A stretch of 47,658 nt of DNA, taken from contig NZ_BAUT01000028.1 of NCBI RefSeq assembly GCF_000513095.1, forward strand, positions 1 through 47,658, written 5' to 3'. The notes under the pieces are model-generated. The model had not been told where the DNA came from and searched no databases. It saw nothing but the letters and a program-made list of their open reading frames with translations. Shown here in pieces: positions 36,771 to 44,916 of this stretch (positions within the stretch are counted from its first letter, which is position 1; each line of letters begins with the position of its first letter). Both the position numbers and the translations under genes were made by a program. Origin of the DNA: Halalkalibacter wakoensis JCM 9140. GTDB lineage: Bacteria > Bacillota > Bacilli > Bacillales > Bacillaceae_D.

Positions 36771-36947
36771 TTAGAAACCTGCTAAATCTTCAGGCTCTTC
36801 CTCTTTTGGTTTCTGCTTGTGAAGAAAATGATTTACCATAGCACTCGCAATAAGGGCAACAATCAACCCAATTAACAGTCCGACATATTGGTACATTATA
36901 AAACCTAGAATGAGCCCGATTATTATAAGTGACAAACTAAGTCCCAT
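36771..36947 (-). CDS. small membrane protein (58 aa)
   Basis: Behind AAGGAGG, an ATG at 36947 opens a 58-codon frame: MGLSLSLIIIGLILGFIMYQ, then GLLIGLIVALIASAMVNHFL, and a polar Lys/Glu-rich tail ending EPEDLAGF. Two hydrophobic helices make a hairpin with the charged tail probably in the cytoplasm. It lies upstream of nrnB on the same strand, 85 bases away. I do not recognise the family; the ribosome site and composition make it a convincing gene. Confidence 0.7.
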   Translation of the reverse strand: MGLSLSLIIIGLILGFIMYQYVGLLIGLIVALIASAMVNHFLHKQKPKEEEPEDLAGF

Positions 36948-37169
36948 ATAATCCCTCCTTAGGTTTTTCTATCCTAACATATGTGAAAGATTTTTACATT
37001 TTTGTTGTTAGGTAATCTACAAGATAAAAATAGTTATAAGATCAGTCTATGCTAGAGACAAATCAGTTAGTACGTCTTATAAAATTGGTAATGCAATTGT
37101 AACGTTTTTTGTAGACTAAGATGTTATCATGGAAATACACTGGTTTTTTATTAGATTGGAGGCAGGTTC

Positions 37170-38129
37170 ATGGTTGCAGCAGTTGAACGTATTGAGAAAG
37201 TAATAAATAATATCGAACGTGTCGTCGTAGGGAAGAGAAAAGAGGTGGAATTGAGTCTAGTTGCCTTATTTGCAGGGGGGCATGTTTTGCTTGAAGATGT
37301 ACCTGGGGTAGGGAAAACCATGATGGTAAAAGCAATTGCTAGGTCTCTTGGTTCAGAGTTTAAACGGATTCAATTCACACCTGATCTTTTGCCTTCTGAT
37401 GTAACGGGAGTTTCTATATACAATCAAAAAAATCAACAATTCGAATTTCGACCAGGACCCATAATGGCTAATATTGTGTTGGCGGATGAGATAAACCGAA
37501 CGTCTCCTAAAACCCAATCGGCTTTGTTAGAGTCTTTGGAAGAGGGAAGTGTTACAGTTGATGGCCAAACACTGCAACTGGAAAAACCTTTTTATGTGAT
37601 GGCGACACAAAATCCGATTGAATATGCGGGAACGTTTCCGTTACCAGAGGCTCAGCTTGATCGTTTTCTTATCAAGTTGAACTTAGGATATCCAACAGCG
37701 ATGGAAGAACTAGAAGTATTAAATCGACTTCAGCATAAACATCCACTTGAAGAAATTAAGCCTATTATGACGACGGCTGAGGTCGTTGCGATCCAGAGAG
37801 AGATTATGAACGTGATTGTTAGTGAAGATGTGAAAATGTATATGATTCATTTGGTTCACGAAACCAGAAATCATCGTGCTGTCGAGCTAGGAGTCAGTCC
37901 GCGTGGGACAATTGCCTTAATGAGAGCATCACAAGCTTATGCATACATGCAAGGAAGAGACTATGTGTTGCCGGATGATGTAAAATATTTAGCTGTAAAT
38001 GTATTGTCGCATCGATTAATTGTGACATCAGAAAGCAAAATGTCAAATAACAAAGCAGAAGATATTGTTTCGGACATTTTGGAGCATGTACAAATACCGA
38101 TGAGTCAAAGAAGGCTGACACGCTCGTGA
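37170..38129 (+). CDS. yeaC: MoxR-family AAA+ ATPase (YeaC)
   Basis: A 319-residue AAA+ ATPase: Walker A in EDVPGVGKTMMVKA, RIQFTPDLLPSDVTG, Walker B VLADEINRTSPKTQSALLE, sensor 1 MATQNPIEYAGTFPLPEAQLDRF, and a C-terminal lid ending QRRLTRS. MoxR ATPases act as chaperones with a neighbouring DUF58 protein. Here the DUF58 gene overlaps its stop by four bases and a transglutaminase gene follows, as in B. subtilis yeaC-yeaD-yebA. GGAGGC precedes the ATG. Function in Bacillus is not established, and a cell-envelope role is likely. Confidence 0.9.
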   Translation: MVAAVERIEKVINNIERVVVGKRKEVELSLVALFAGGHVLLEDVPGVGKTMMVKAIARSLGSEFKRIQFTPDLLPSDVTGVSIYNQKNQQFEFRPGPIMANIVLADEINRTSPKTQSALLESLEEGSVTVDGQTLQLEKPFYVMATQNPIEYAGTFPLPEAQLDRFLIKLNLGYPTAMEELEVLNRLQHKHPLEEIKPIMTTAEVVAIQREIMNVIVSEDVKMYMIHLVHETRNHRAVELGVSPRGTIALMRASQAYAYMQGRDYVLPDDVKYLAVNVLSHRLIVTSESKMSNNKAEDIVSDILEHVQIPMSQRRLTRS

Positions 38130-39277
38130 ATAGGTACAAAGGAAAGATGCTTGCTATTTTGAAATATCTATTTCTCCTTTTCTTGGTACTTGTCGTTTTC
38201 TCCTATGCAATGTTCCAAGGTGGTTTCGTAAGTTGGTTTCTTTTTTATGGGGTTACCACGATTATCATCTCAACCGTACTCGTTGCGATGTACCCTTTTC
38301 GTATTGTTTCTGTTGAAAGAACTTTACAAAAAAATGTACTACAAGCAGGTGAATCCGTAGAGGTGACGGTCACCATCCATAAACGAGCTTTGCAGCCTTT
38401 CTTTTACGTTAAGATTCAAGATGTAGTACCGAAGGAAATCGGTACGCATGATGAGTCAGGCTCACTCTTTTTCTTCTCTTTTCAAAGTAAACTGGCTTTC
38501 TCCTATACAATTAGAGATGTAAAAAGAGGCAGTCATTCATTTGAGCATTTGACACTCGTTTTTGGCGATTTATTTGGAATCTTTGAAAGGAAGAAAACAA
38601 TAGACTGTCAAACGGAGTTGGTTGTATTTCCTCCTTTTCAAAAGTTATCTGAGATTCCGCCTAATGGAAATCCAAAGCAACTTGATGGTCAAAAAATTCG
38701 TCGTTCATTTGAGGAAGATCGTTCTCTTGCGGGAGTTCGGCAATATGTACCTGGAGATCGTCTGACTTCAATTGATTGGAAACAATCGGCTAGATCTGCA
38801 AAGCTAATGACCAAAGAATTTGAGTCTTATCAAGGTGAAGGGATTTTGGTTGCGTTTGACTCAACAGTGGTAAGTCAAAACGACATATATTTTGAGAATT
38901 CTGTTGAGTTAGCGGCTTCACTCATGGTTACGTTTGCTGAGAAACAGCCTAGCCTCCAACTTGCTGTAAAGTTACATGATTGGATAGTTGTAGATGTCTC
39001 GCGGTTTGCTGTTTCAAAAGGGTTGACGGCATTAGCGAAAGTAAAGCCAAGTGACAAACTAACTCCAGTTGTGCATAAAGGCTATCAAGATTGGGTAGGC
39101 ATGAATGTTTATTATGTATGTGTAGAACTGACAGAAAACCTTGTTTTGGTATGCAAAACGTTAGTAGAACAAAAGGTGAAGGTCACTCTATGTTTGGTTG
39201 CGATAACAGAAAAAGATCAACCTTTTATTTCTGAATTAGAGAAGGCTGGTATAACCATTTATGTTGAAAACAAGTAA
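38126..39277 (+). CDS. yeaD: DUF58 membrane protein (YeaD)
   Basis: A 383-residue protein with two N-terminal membrane helices (about 8-28 and 33-52), then a beta-rich segment and the DUF58/von Willebrand-like core: RSFEEDRSLAGVRQYVPGDRLTSIDWKQSARSAKLMTKEFE. The start is a GTG overlapping the yeaC stop (GTGA), giving translational coupling. DUF58 proteins are partners of MoxR ATPases. Confidence 0.88.
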   Translation: MNRYKGKMLAILKYLFLLFLVLVVFSYAMFQGGFVSWFLFYGVTTIIISTVLVAMYPFRIVSVERTLQKNVLQAGESVEVTVTIHKRALQPFFYVKIQDVVPKEIGTHDESGSLFFFSFQSKLAFSYTIRDVKRGSHSFEHLTLVFGDLFGIFERKKTIDCQTELVVFPPFQKLSEIPPNGNPKQLDGQKIRRSFEEDRSLAGVRQYVPGDRLTSIDWKQSARSAKLMTKEFESYQGEGILVAFDSTVVSQNDIYFENSVELAASLMVTFAEKQPSLQLAVKLHDWIVVDVSRFAVSKGLTALAKVKPSDKLTPVVHKGYQDWVGMNVYYVCVELTENLVLVCKTLVEQKVKVTLCLVAITEKDQPFISELEKAGITIYVENK

Positions 39278-39294
39278 CAGAAAGGGAGGGAGTC

Positions 39295-41475
39295 ATGTTG
39301 AATAAAAAGCAACTGGAGACAGGGAAAGACTTTTTGCTCTATGGTTTGAGCTTCATGCTCCTAATGGAATGGCTTTTACCGCTCCCGTACATTACAGATA
39401 CTGGATATATCTTTGTCTTTGTCCTAATTACGGCTGTCTTCTTTTTCATTACTTTTTTACAATTACCCGTTATGGTTTCGATGTTGCTCAAGTCATTGCT
39501 CATTTGTTATGGCCTTTATCTAGTTTTCATAGAGGGTCCTTTTTTCTCGATGGAATGGGTGACAGTTTTACTCTCGGACTTATTCTTCAATGTTAGGTTA
39601 ATGATAGCTGGTGAGTGGTACGCACTAACGGATATGTTTCGTAGTTTTTTGTTTTATGTATTGCTAGCTATTATGAGCTATCTACTATTCTATTGGACTG
39701 TTCATGCTAGGAGAGTTCTTTTTTTTCTAGTATTTACGGTTGCTTATATAACGGTTATAGATACGTTTACAATTTATGATGCTTCATTTGCGATTATCCG
39801 AATATTTATCATTGGTTTCTTGTTGTTAGGTTTGGTGACGATGTATCGGATGATTGAGCAACAGCCTATCTTTAAAGCACCTAAAATGTTGCCGGTTCGT
39901 TTGGCGACGTTGCTTGTCCTTTTGATTGGTGCGGGTGGTTTATTAGGTCTTCTTTCACCTAAGTTAGATCCACAATGGGAAGATCCTGTGCCTTTTGTTC
40001 GAGCGGCTGTTGGCATGGGGGAAAATGGAGCTGGAGAAGGTGTACAACGAATCGGTTATGGGGATCATGATGAACAGCTTGGTGGAGGGTTTATTGATGA
40101 TGATACGCCGGTTTTTTATGCCACTTCGTCGAGAGAACATTACTGGCGTGGTGAAACAAAGGATTATTACACGGGCAAAGGTTGGGAAACGACAACACCC
40201 GTTGAGCGTAAAGAATTTTTGTATGCGGATCGAGCCAATGTGGCTGCGGACTATGAACAGTTGGAAGCTGTTATCGAACTAGCAGAACAGTCAAATGGGT
40301 TCAATCATTTGTTTTACCCAGGGGAGCTCGTTCTCGACCATCGAATTCAAGATTTTGAACTGTTTCAAGATGCTTATACAGGGAAAGCGAGTACGTATCA
40401 AGGAGCAAGGTCTATACGATTAGCCGAATACTATATCGAATATTTTTACCCTGTTTATCAAATAGATGGACTTAGGGCTATAAATAACGAAGATCCCGAG
40501 CCTATTCGAGATTATTATACGCAACTTCCCGATGAATTACCTGAACGTGTCAGAGATCTAGCGATAGAGATTACGGAAGAAGAAGATAATCGCTATGACA
40601 AGGCGAAAGCCATTGAACTGTATTTTGGTCGAGCAGACTTTCAGTATGAGACTCAAGACGTTCCTATACCAGGTGAAGGGGAAGACTATGTTGATCAATT
40701 TTTATTTGAGACAATGAGAGGCTATTGCGATAATTTTTCTACTGCGATGATTGTAATGCTTCGTTCGATTGATATTCCAGCTAGATGGGCGAAGGGATTT
40801 ACCCAAGGGGAGCTAGTAGAGTCAGTTAGTGATACGCATAATTTGTATAAAGTCACAAATGGAAATGCTCACTCGTGGGTCGAGGTTTATTTTCCGGACG
40901 TTGGTTGGGTTGCGTTTGAACCAACACAAGGTTTTGACAACGCTTATGAATTCAATGAGCCAGAAGTGGAAGTTGATGAAACAGAAGAAGAAACAAGAAT
41001 AGAAGAAGAGGAAGACACAGAAGAACAGGAAGTAGAAGATGTTTTTGCCGATTTAGAAGGAGATGATGAGGAAACTTCCGCAAGCTCGGGTGCTTTTCAA
41101 AATTGGACGATTCCTGGTGGTCCTTGGGTTCTAATGGTGTTGGTTGTTGCTGTTTTTGTTTTCGTTCTTTCAAAAAACAAGCGTCTAGTACAGTATTACT
41201 TGTTAAGAAAGTATGGAAGAAGACAAGATGAAGAGGCGTTCTTACAAGCGTATGATCGTTTGTTATGGTTGTTAAACTATTTTGGCTGGAAAAGAGAAAA
41301 TGGTGAAACACTTAGAGAATATGCCATTCGACTTGATCAGGAGTTTGAAACGGTTGAAATGATGAGCTTGACGATGGAATACGAACGTATTATGTATGGT
41401 GGTCAATCACTAGAGACAAGTTGGCTAAATCAAAAGTCTAATTGGCTCTCCTTTGTTCGTAAAATCGAATCTTGA
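39295..41475 (+). CDS. yebA: transglutaminase-like membrane protein (YebA, TgpA-like)
   Basis: A 726-residue protein with about six N-terminal membrane helices (to about 220), an outside domain with a transglutaminase-like core, an acidic linker (Glu/Asp/Thr, about 560-595), another helix at about 610-627 and a cytoplasmic DUF4129-like end. The papain-like triad is visible: Cys478 in GYCDNFSTAM, His526 in NAHSWVEVYFP and an acidic residue at FEPTQGF (Glu542, where many have Asp). It is last in the yeaC-yeaD-yebA operon; GGGAGGGAG precedes the ATG. The substrate is unknown. Confidence 0.87.
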   Translation: MLNKKQLETGKDFLLYGLSFMLLMEWLLPLPYITDTGYIFVFVLITAVFFFITFLQLPVMVSMLLKSLLICYGLYLVFIEGPFFSMEWVTVLLSDLFFNVRLMIAGEWYALTDMFRSFLFYVLLAIMSYLLFYWTVHARRVLFFLVFTVAYITVIDTFTIYDASFAIIRIFIIGFLLLGLVTMYRMIEQQPIFKAPKMLPVRLATLLVLLIGAGGLLGLLSPKLDPQWEDPVPFVRAAVGMGENGAGEGVQRIGYGDHDEQLGGGFIDDDTPVFYATSSREHYWRGETKDYYTGKGWETTTPVERKEFLYADRANVAADYEQLEAVIELAEQSNGFNHLFYPGELVLDHRIQDFELFQDAYTGKASTYQGARSIRLAEYYIEYFYPVYQIDGLRAINNEDPEPIRDYYTQLPDELPERVRDLAIEITEEEDNRYDKAKAIELYFGRADFQYETQDVPIPGEGEDYVDQFLFETMRGYCDNFSTAMIVMLRSIDIPARWAKGFTQGELVESVSDTHNLYKVTNGNAHSWVEVYFPDVGWVAFEPTQGFDNAYEFNEPEVEVDETEEETRIEEEEDTEEQEVEDVFADLEGDDEETSASSGAFQNWTIPGGPWVLMVLVVAVFVFVLSKNKRLVQYYLLRKYGRRQDEEAFLQAYDRLLWLLNYFGWKRENGETLREYAIRLDQEFETVEMMSLTMEYERIMYGGQSLETSWLNQKSNWLSFVRKIES

Positions 41476-41533
41476 CCGTCTCAGAACTCATTGATAAAAT
41501 GAATCAGTGTTTAAAAAGTGTATAAAGAAAGAA

Positions 41534-41677
41534 CCTTCGTATATCCTTAGGAATATGGCCTAAGAGTTTCTACCGGATTACCGTAAAAAATCTGACTATG
41601 AAGGCAGAAGAACTAACTAGAATTCTGCCTTCATTGTTCACGTTTTCTTGGACAAGCAGGTGAGTTCTAGTTTTTTT
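41534..41677 (+). promoter_or_regulatory. guanine-class purine riboswitch controlling guaA
   Basis: Aptamer at 41534-41604: P1 CCTTCGTA with TATGAAGG, conserved ATATGG, GTTTCTACC, CCGTAAA and CTGACTATG. The specificity base (C in GACTATG) is C, so guanine/hypoxanthine rather than adenine. Platform: the 3' P1 strand takes part in a 12-pair antiterminator, ATGAAGGCAGAA (41598-41609) with TTCTGCCTTCAT (41623-41634). This overlaps the terminator AACTAGAATTC (41615-41625) with GAGTTCTAGTT (41662-41672) and T-run. Ligand would hold P1, free the terminator arm and switch guaA off. Confidence 0.9.
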
Positions 41678-41721
41678 ATTTGGTAGATGTACGAATGAAA
41701 TCATAAAAAGGGTGGGAAAGC

Positions 41722-43263
41722 ATGACTGAATTAAACCAAGAAATGATTGTTGTACTTGATTTTGGTGGACAATACAATCAACTTATTGCAAGACGTATTC
41801 GTGATTTAGGTGTGTACAGTGAATTGCATTCGAATAAGTTAACGGCGGAAGAAATTAAAGCAATGAACCCAAAAGGAATTATTTTCTCTGGTGGTCCTAA
41901 CAGTGCTTATGTGGAAGGTGCTCCTAAATGTGATCCGGCCATTTATGACTTAGGTGTGCCGATTTTAGGGATTTGTTACGGAATGCAGTTAATGACGCAG
42001 CACTTCGGAGGAAAAGTCGATGCTGCTGACCACCGTGAATACGGAAAAGCTGTGATCAAAGTTGAAAACCAATCAAAGATTTTTAAAGGATTACCAATTG
42101 AACAATCTACTTGGATGAGTCATGGTGATTTAATTACTGCTCCTCCAGAAGGGTTTGTTGTTGATGCATTCAATCCTTCTACTCCTGTAGCAGCTATGAG
42201 TAACGAAGAGCGTAATTTATACGGTGTGCAATTCCACCCTGAGGTACGTCATTCTGAATTTGGTAATGACATGCTGAAAAATTTTGCCTTTGAAGTATGT
42301 GGTTGCGAAGGCGATTGGTCAATGGAAAATTTCGTTGAAGTTGAAATTGAAAAAATTCGTGAACAAGTTGGCGATAAGCAAGTTCTTTGTGCGTTAAGTG
42401 GTGGGGTTGACTCATCTGTTGTAGCTGTCTTAATTCATAAAGCAATTGGTGATCAACTGACGTGTATGTTTATTGATCATGGTCTCCTTCGTAAAGGAGA
42501 AGCGGAGAGCGTAATGGAGACATTTAGCGAAGGCTTCAACATGAAGGTGATTAAAATTGATGCGCAAGACCGTTTCCTAGGAAAATTAAAAGGTGTTACG
42601 GACCCTGAACAAAAACGCAAAATTATCGGAAATGAATTTATTTACGTCTTTGATGAGGAAGCAGCTAAATTAACAGATATGGATTTCCTTGCACAAGGGA
42701 CTTTATATACAGATATCATTGAGAGTGGTACAGATACTGCGCAAACAATTAAGTCGCATCACAATGTAGGTGGTCTTCCAGAAGATATGCGTTTTGAATT
42801 AATTGAGCCACTTAATACATTGTTTAAAGATGAGGTTCGTAAACTTGGTTCAGAGTTAGGGATTTCGGATGAGATCGTTTGGCGTCAACCTTTCCCTGGC
42901 CCTGGTCTTGGAATTCGTGTCCTTGGAGAAATTACAGACGAGAAATTAGAGATTGTTCGTGAATCGGATGCGATTTTACGTGAGGAGATAAAAAAAGCAG
43001 GTCTTGAACGCGAAATTTGGCAATATTTCACTGCTCTGCCGGGCATGCGTAGTGTTGGTGTCATGGGTGATGCGAGAACGTATGATTATACAGTTGGAAT
43101 TCGAGCAGTTACTTCCATTGACGGAATGACTTCTGATTGGGCACGTATCCCGTGGGATGTTCTTGAAATCATCTCAACCAGAATAGTGAATGAAGTTAAG
43201 CACGTGAACCGTGTTGTGTATGATATCACTTCCAAACCACCAGCGACGATCGAGTGGGAATAA
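41722..43263 (+). CDS. guaA: GMP synthase (glutamine-hydrolysing)
   Basis: A 513-residue enzyme converting XMP to GMP with glutamine and ATP. The class I glutaminase domain comes first ([17 protein letters not shown], nucleophile Cys in [14 protein letters not shown]), then the ATP-pyrophosphatase domain with [14 protein letters not shown], and the dimerisation domain with [18 protein letters not shown], ending [21 protein letters not shown] precedes the ATG. It follows yebA and precedes pbuG as in B. subtilis, with its own guanine riboswitch. Confidence 0.96.
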   Translation: MTELNQEMIVVLDFGGQYNQLIARRIRDLGVYSELHSNKLTAEEIKAMNPKGIIFSGGPNSAYVEGAPKCDPAIYDLGVPILGICYGMQLMTQHFGGKVDAADHREYGKAVIKVENQSKIFKGLPIEQSTWMSHGDLITAPPEGFVVDAFNPSTPVAAMSNEERNLYGVQFHPEVRHSEFGNDMLKNFAFEVCGCEGDWSMENFVEVEIEKIREQVGDKQVLCALSGGVDSSVVAVLIHKAIGDQLTCMFIDHGLLRKGEAESVMETFSEGFNMKVIKIDAQDRFLGKLKGVTDPEQKRKIIGNEFIYVFDEEAAKLTDMDFLAQGTLYTDIIESGTDTAQTIKSHHNVGGLPEDMRFELIEPLNTLFKDEVRKLGSELGISDEIVWRQPFPGPGLGIRVLGEITDEKLEIVRESDAILREEIKKAGLEREIWQYFTALPGMRSVGVMGDARTYDYTVGIRAVTSIDGMTSDWARIPWDVLEIISTRIVNEVKHVNRVVYDITSKPPATIEWE

Positions 43264-43317
43264 TTAGGTAAAACCGAATTATTTTTAATAAATAAGATAA
43301 AAACGTTCGTATTTTTA

Positions 43318-43346
43318 TTGACAAGGCAAAGTGTGATTGGTACAAT
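43318..43346 (+). promoter_or_regulatory. pbuG promoter
   Basis: TTGACA (43318-43323), 17 bases, TACAAT (43341-43346); near-consensus sigma-A promoter feeding the riboswitch leader 27 bases further on. Confidence 0.8.
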
Positions 43347-43372
43347 TCTCTGGTGAAGAGTTGTTCTAATTC

Positions 43373-43527
43373 TTTTCGTATAATTGCAGGGATATGGCCT
43401 GCGAGTCTCTACCAAGCTCCCGTAAATAGCTTGACTACGAAAAATCACTTGCAGCCTTGTTACATAAAGGTATACATGATTTTTTGTGAGTTAAGCTTCC
43501 ATACGAGATGTATTGGAAGCTTTTTTT
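43373..43527 (+). promoter_or_regulatory. guanine-class purine riboswitch controlling pbuG
   Basis: Aptamer at 43373-43443: perfect P1 TTTTCGTA/TACGAAAA, P2 GCAGG/CCTGC, P3 AAGCT/AGCTT, with ATATGG, GTCTCTACC, CCCGTAAAT and TTGACTACG. The specificity base is C, so guanine/hypoxanthine. The 3' P1 strand (TACGAAAAATCA) can also pair with TGATTTTTTGTG (43478-43489), a likely antiterminator. A terminator follows: AAGCTTCC (43493-43500) with GGAAGCTT (43515-43522) plus T-run. Confidence 0.9.
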
Positions 43528-43569
43528 AGTTTATATTACGAGTAAGTCGAAAAAATGGAGGAATACAGA

Positions 43570-44871
43570 ATGGATCGTTATTTTGGTTTTAAAGAACATG
43601 GTACGACATACAGAAAAGAAACAATTGCTGGGTTAACAACGTTCTTATCGATGGCTTATATTTTATTCGTTAATCCAATGATCTTAGCGGATGCTGGAAT
43701 GGATGTTGGAGCTGTGTTTACAGCTACGGCTTTAGCTGCGGCTATTGGAACGTTAATTATGGGTGTGCTTGCGAAGTACCCGATTGCTTTAGCTCCAGGT
43801 ATGGGACTTAATGCATTCTTTGCTTATTCCGTTGTTTTAGGGATGGGAATTGATTGGCAAGTTGCGTTGTTTGGTGTATTTCTCTCAGGTATCATTTTTA
43901 TTCTTATTACGGTATTGAGAATTCGTGAAGTGATCATTAATGCCATTCCAGCTGAATTAAAGTATGCTGCTGGTGCTGGTATCGGGTTGTTTATTGCTTT
44001 TATTGGGTTAAAAGGGGCGGGGATTGTCGTTCCTTATGAAGCAACAGGGGTTACGCTTGGTAACTTGCATGCGCCACCGACCATTTTAGCTATATTTGGG
44101 GTTGTTGTTACAGTTATATTCATGGTTAAAGGCGTTAAAGGTGGAATCTTTTACGGGATGATCTTAACGGCAATCGCTGGGGTTATTACGGGAGTTATTG
44201 CGCCTCCAAATTCAATTGTTGGGGCTGTCCCAAGTTTGGCGCCTACTTTCGGTCAAGCATTTGCTCTTGATTGGTCTACTGTCTTTACGTGGCAATTGCT
44301 TGTTGTTGTATTAACGTTCTTGTTCGTAGACTTCTTTGATACAGCAGGTACACTTTATGCGGTTGCAAACCAAGCTGGATTTGTTAAAGATAATAAATTA
44401 CCTCGTGCTGGAAAAGCGCTACTAGCGGATTCTAGTGCTACGTCGATCGGTGCCATCCTTGGTACGTCAACAACGACGGCGTACATTGAATCAGCTTCAG
44501 GTGTTGCGGCTGGAGGTCGTACAGGTTTCACATCTGTTGTAACGGCAGGTTTGTTCTTAGTAGCTCTATTTTTCTCTCCGTTATTAGCAGTTGTAACAGA
44601 GCAAGTAACGGCAGCGGCTTTAATCATTGTCGGTGTTCTAATGGCTTCTTCGCTAGGCTTAATTGATTGGAGAAAGTTTGAGATTGCGGTCCCTGCGTTC
44701 GTTACGGTTGTTGCGATGCCACTGACATATAGTATCGCGACTGGTATTGCGATGGGCTTTATTTTATACCCGATTACTATGGTGGCTAAAGGCAAAGCGA
44801 AAGAAATGCACCCGCTTATGTACGTGTTATTCTTTGTTTTCCTAGCTTACTTTATTTTCTTGTCAGAATAA
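43570..44871 (+). CDS. pbuG: guanine/hypoxanthine permease (NCS2/AzgA family)
   Basis: A 433-residue purine permease with the AzgA/PbuG features: YRKETIAGLTTFLSMAYILFVNP at the start, APGMGLNAFFAYSVVLGMG, IPAELKYAAGAGIGLFIAFIGLKGAGI, and LFVDFFDTAGTLYAVANQAGF. About 12-14 membrane helices. It imports guanine and hypoxanthine with protons. The frame is open from an ATG at 43555, but that overlaps the GGAGG at 43557-43561, so the ATG at 43570 is the start. The riboswitch turns it off when guanine is plentiful. Confidence 0.93.
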   Translation: MDRYFGFKEHGTTYRKETIAGLTTFLSMAYILFVNPMILADAGMDVGAVFTATALAAAIGTLIMGVLAKYPIALAPGMGLNAFFAYSVVLGMGIDWQVALFGVFLSGIIFILITVLRIREVIINAIPAELKYAAGAGIGLFIAFIGLKGAGIVVPYEATGVTLGNLHAPPTILAIFGVVVTVIFMVKGVKGGIFYGMILTAIAGVITGVIAPPNSIVGAVPSLAPTFGQAFALDWSTVFTWQLLVVVLTFLFVDFFDTAGTLYAVANQAGFVKDNKLPRAGKALLADSSATSIGAILGTSTTTAYIESASGVAAGGRTGFTSVVTAGLFLVALFFSPLLAVVTEQVTAAALIIVGVLMASSLGLIDWRKFEIAVPAFVTVVAMPLTYSIATGIAMGFILYPITMVAKGKAKEMHPLMYVLFFVFLAYFIFLSE

Positions 44872-44880
44872 AACAGCTTA

Positions 44881-44915
44881 AACAACAGCACCCCTTAGGT
44901 TGCTGTTGTTTTTTT
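44881..44915 (+). terminator. terminator after pbuG
   Basis: AACAACAGCA (44881-44890) and TGCTGTTGTT (44901-44910), ten pairs followed by TTTTT. It also lies just past the end of the opposing amt gene, where the minus-strand T-tract is poorer. Confidence 0.85.
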
Positions 44916-44916
44916 G

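Noticed and set aside
41534-41604. adenine riboswitch reading for the guaA leader
   Set aside because: The specificity base in GACTATG is C; adenine switches have T (GATTATG). Guanine class is also sensible for guaA.
44355-44795. 146-codon open frame on the minus strand
   Set aside because: Antisense to pbuG, low-complexity Ala/Thr/Val composition, no ribosome site.
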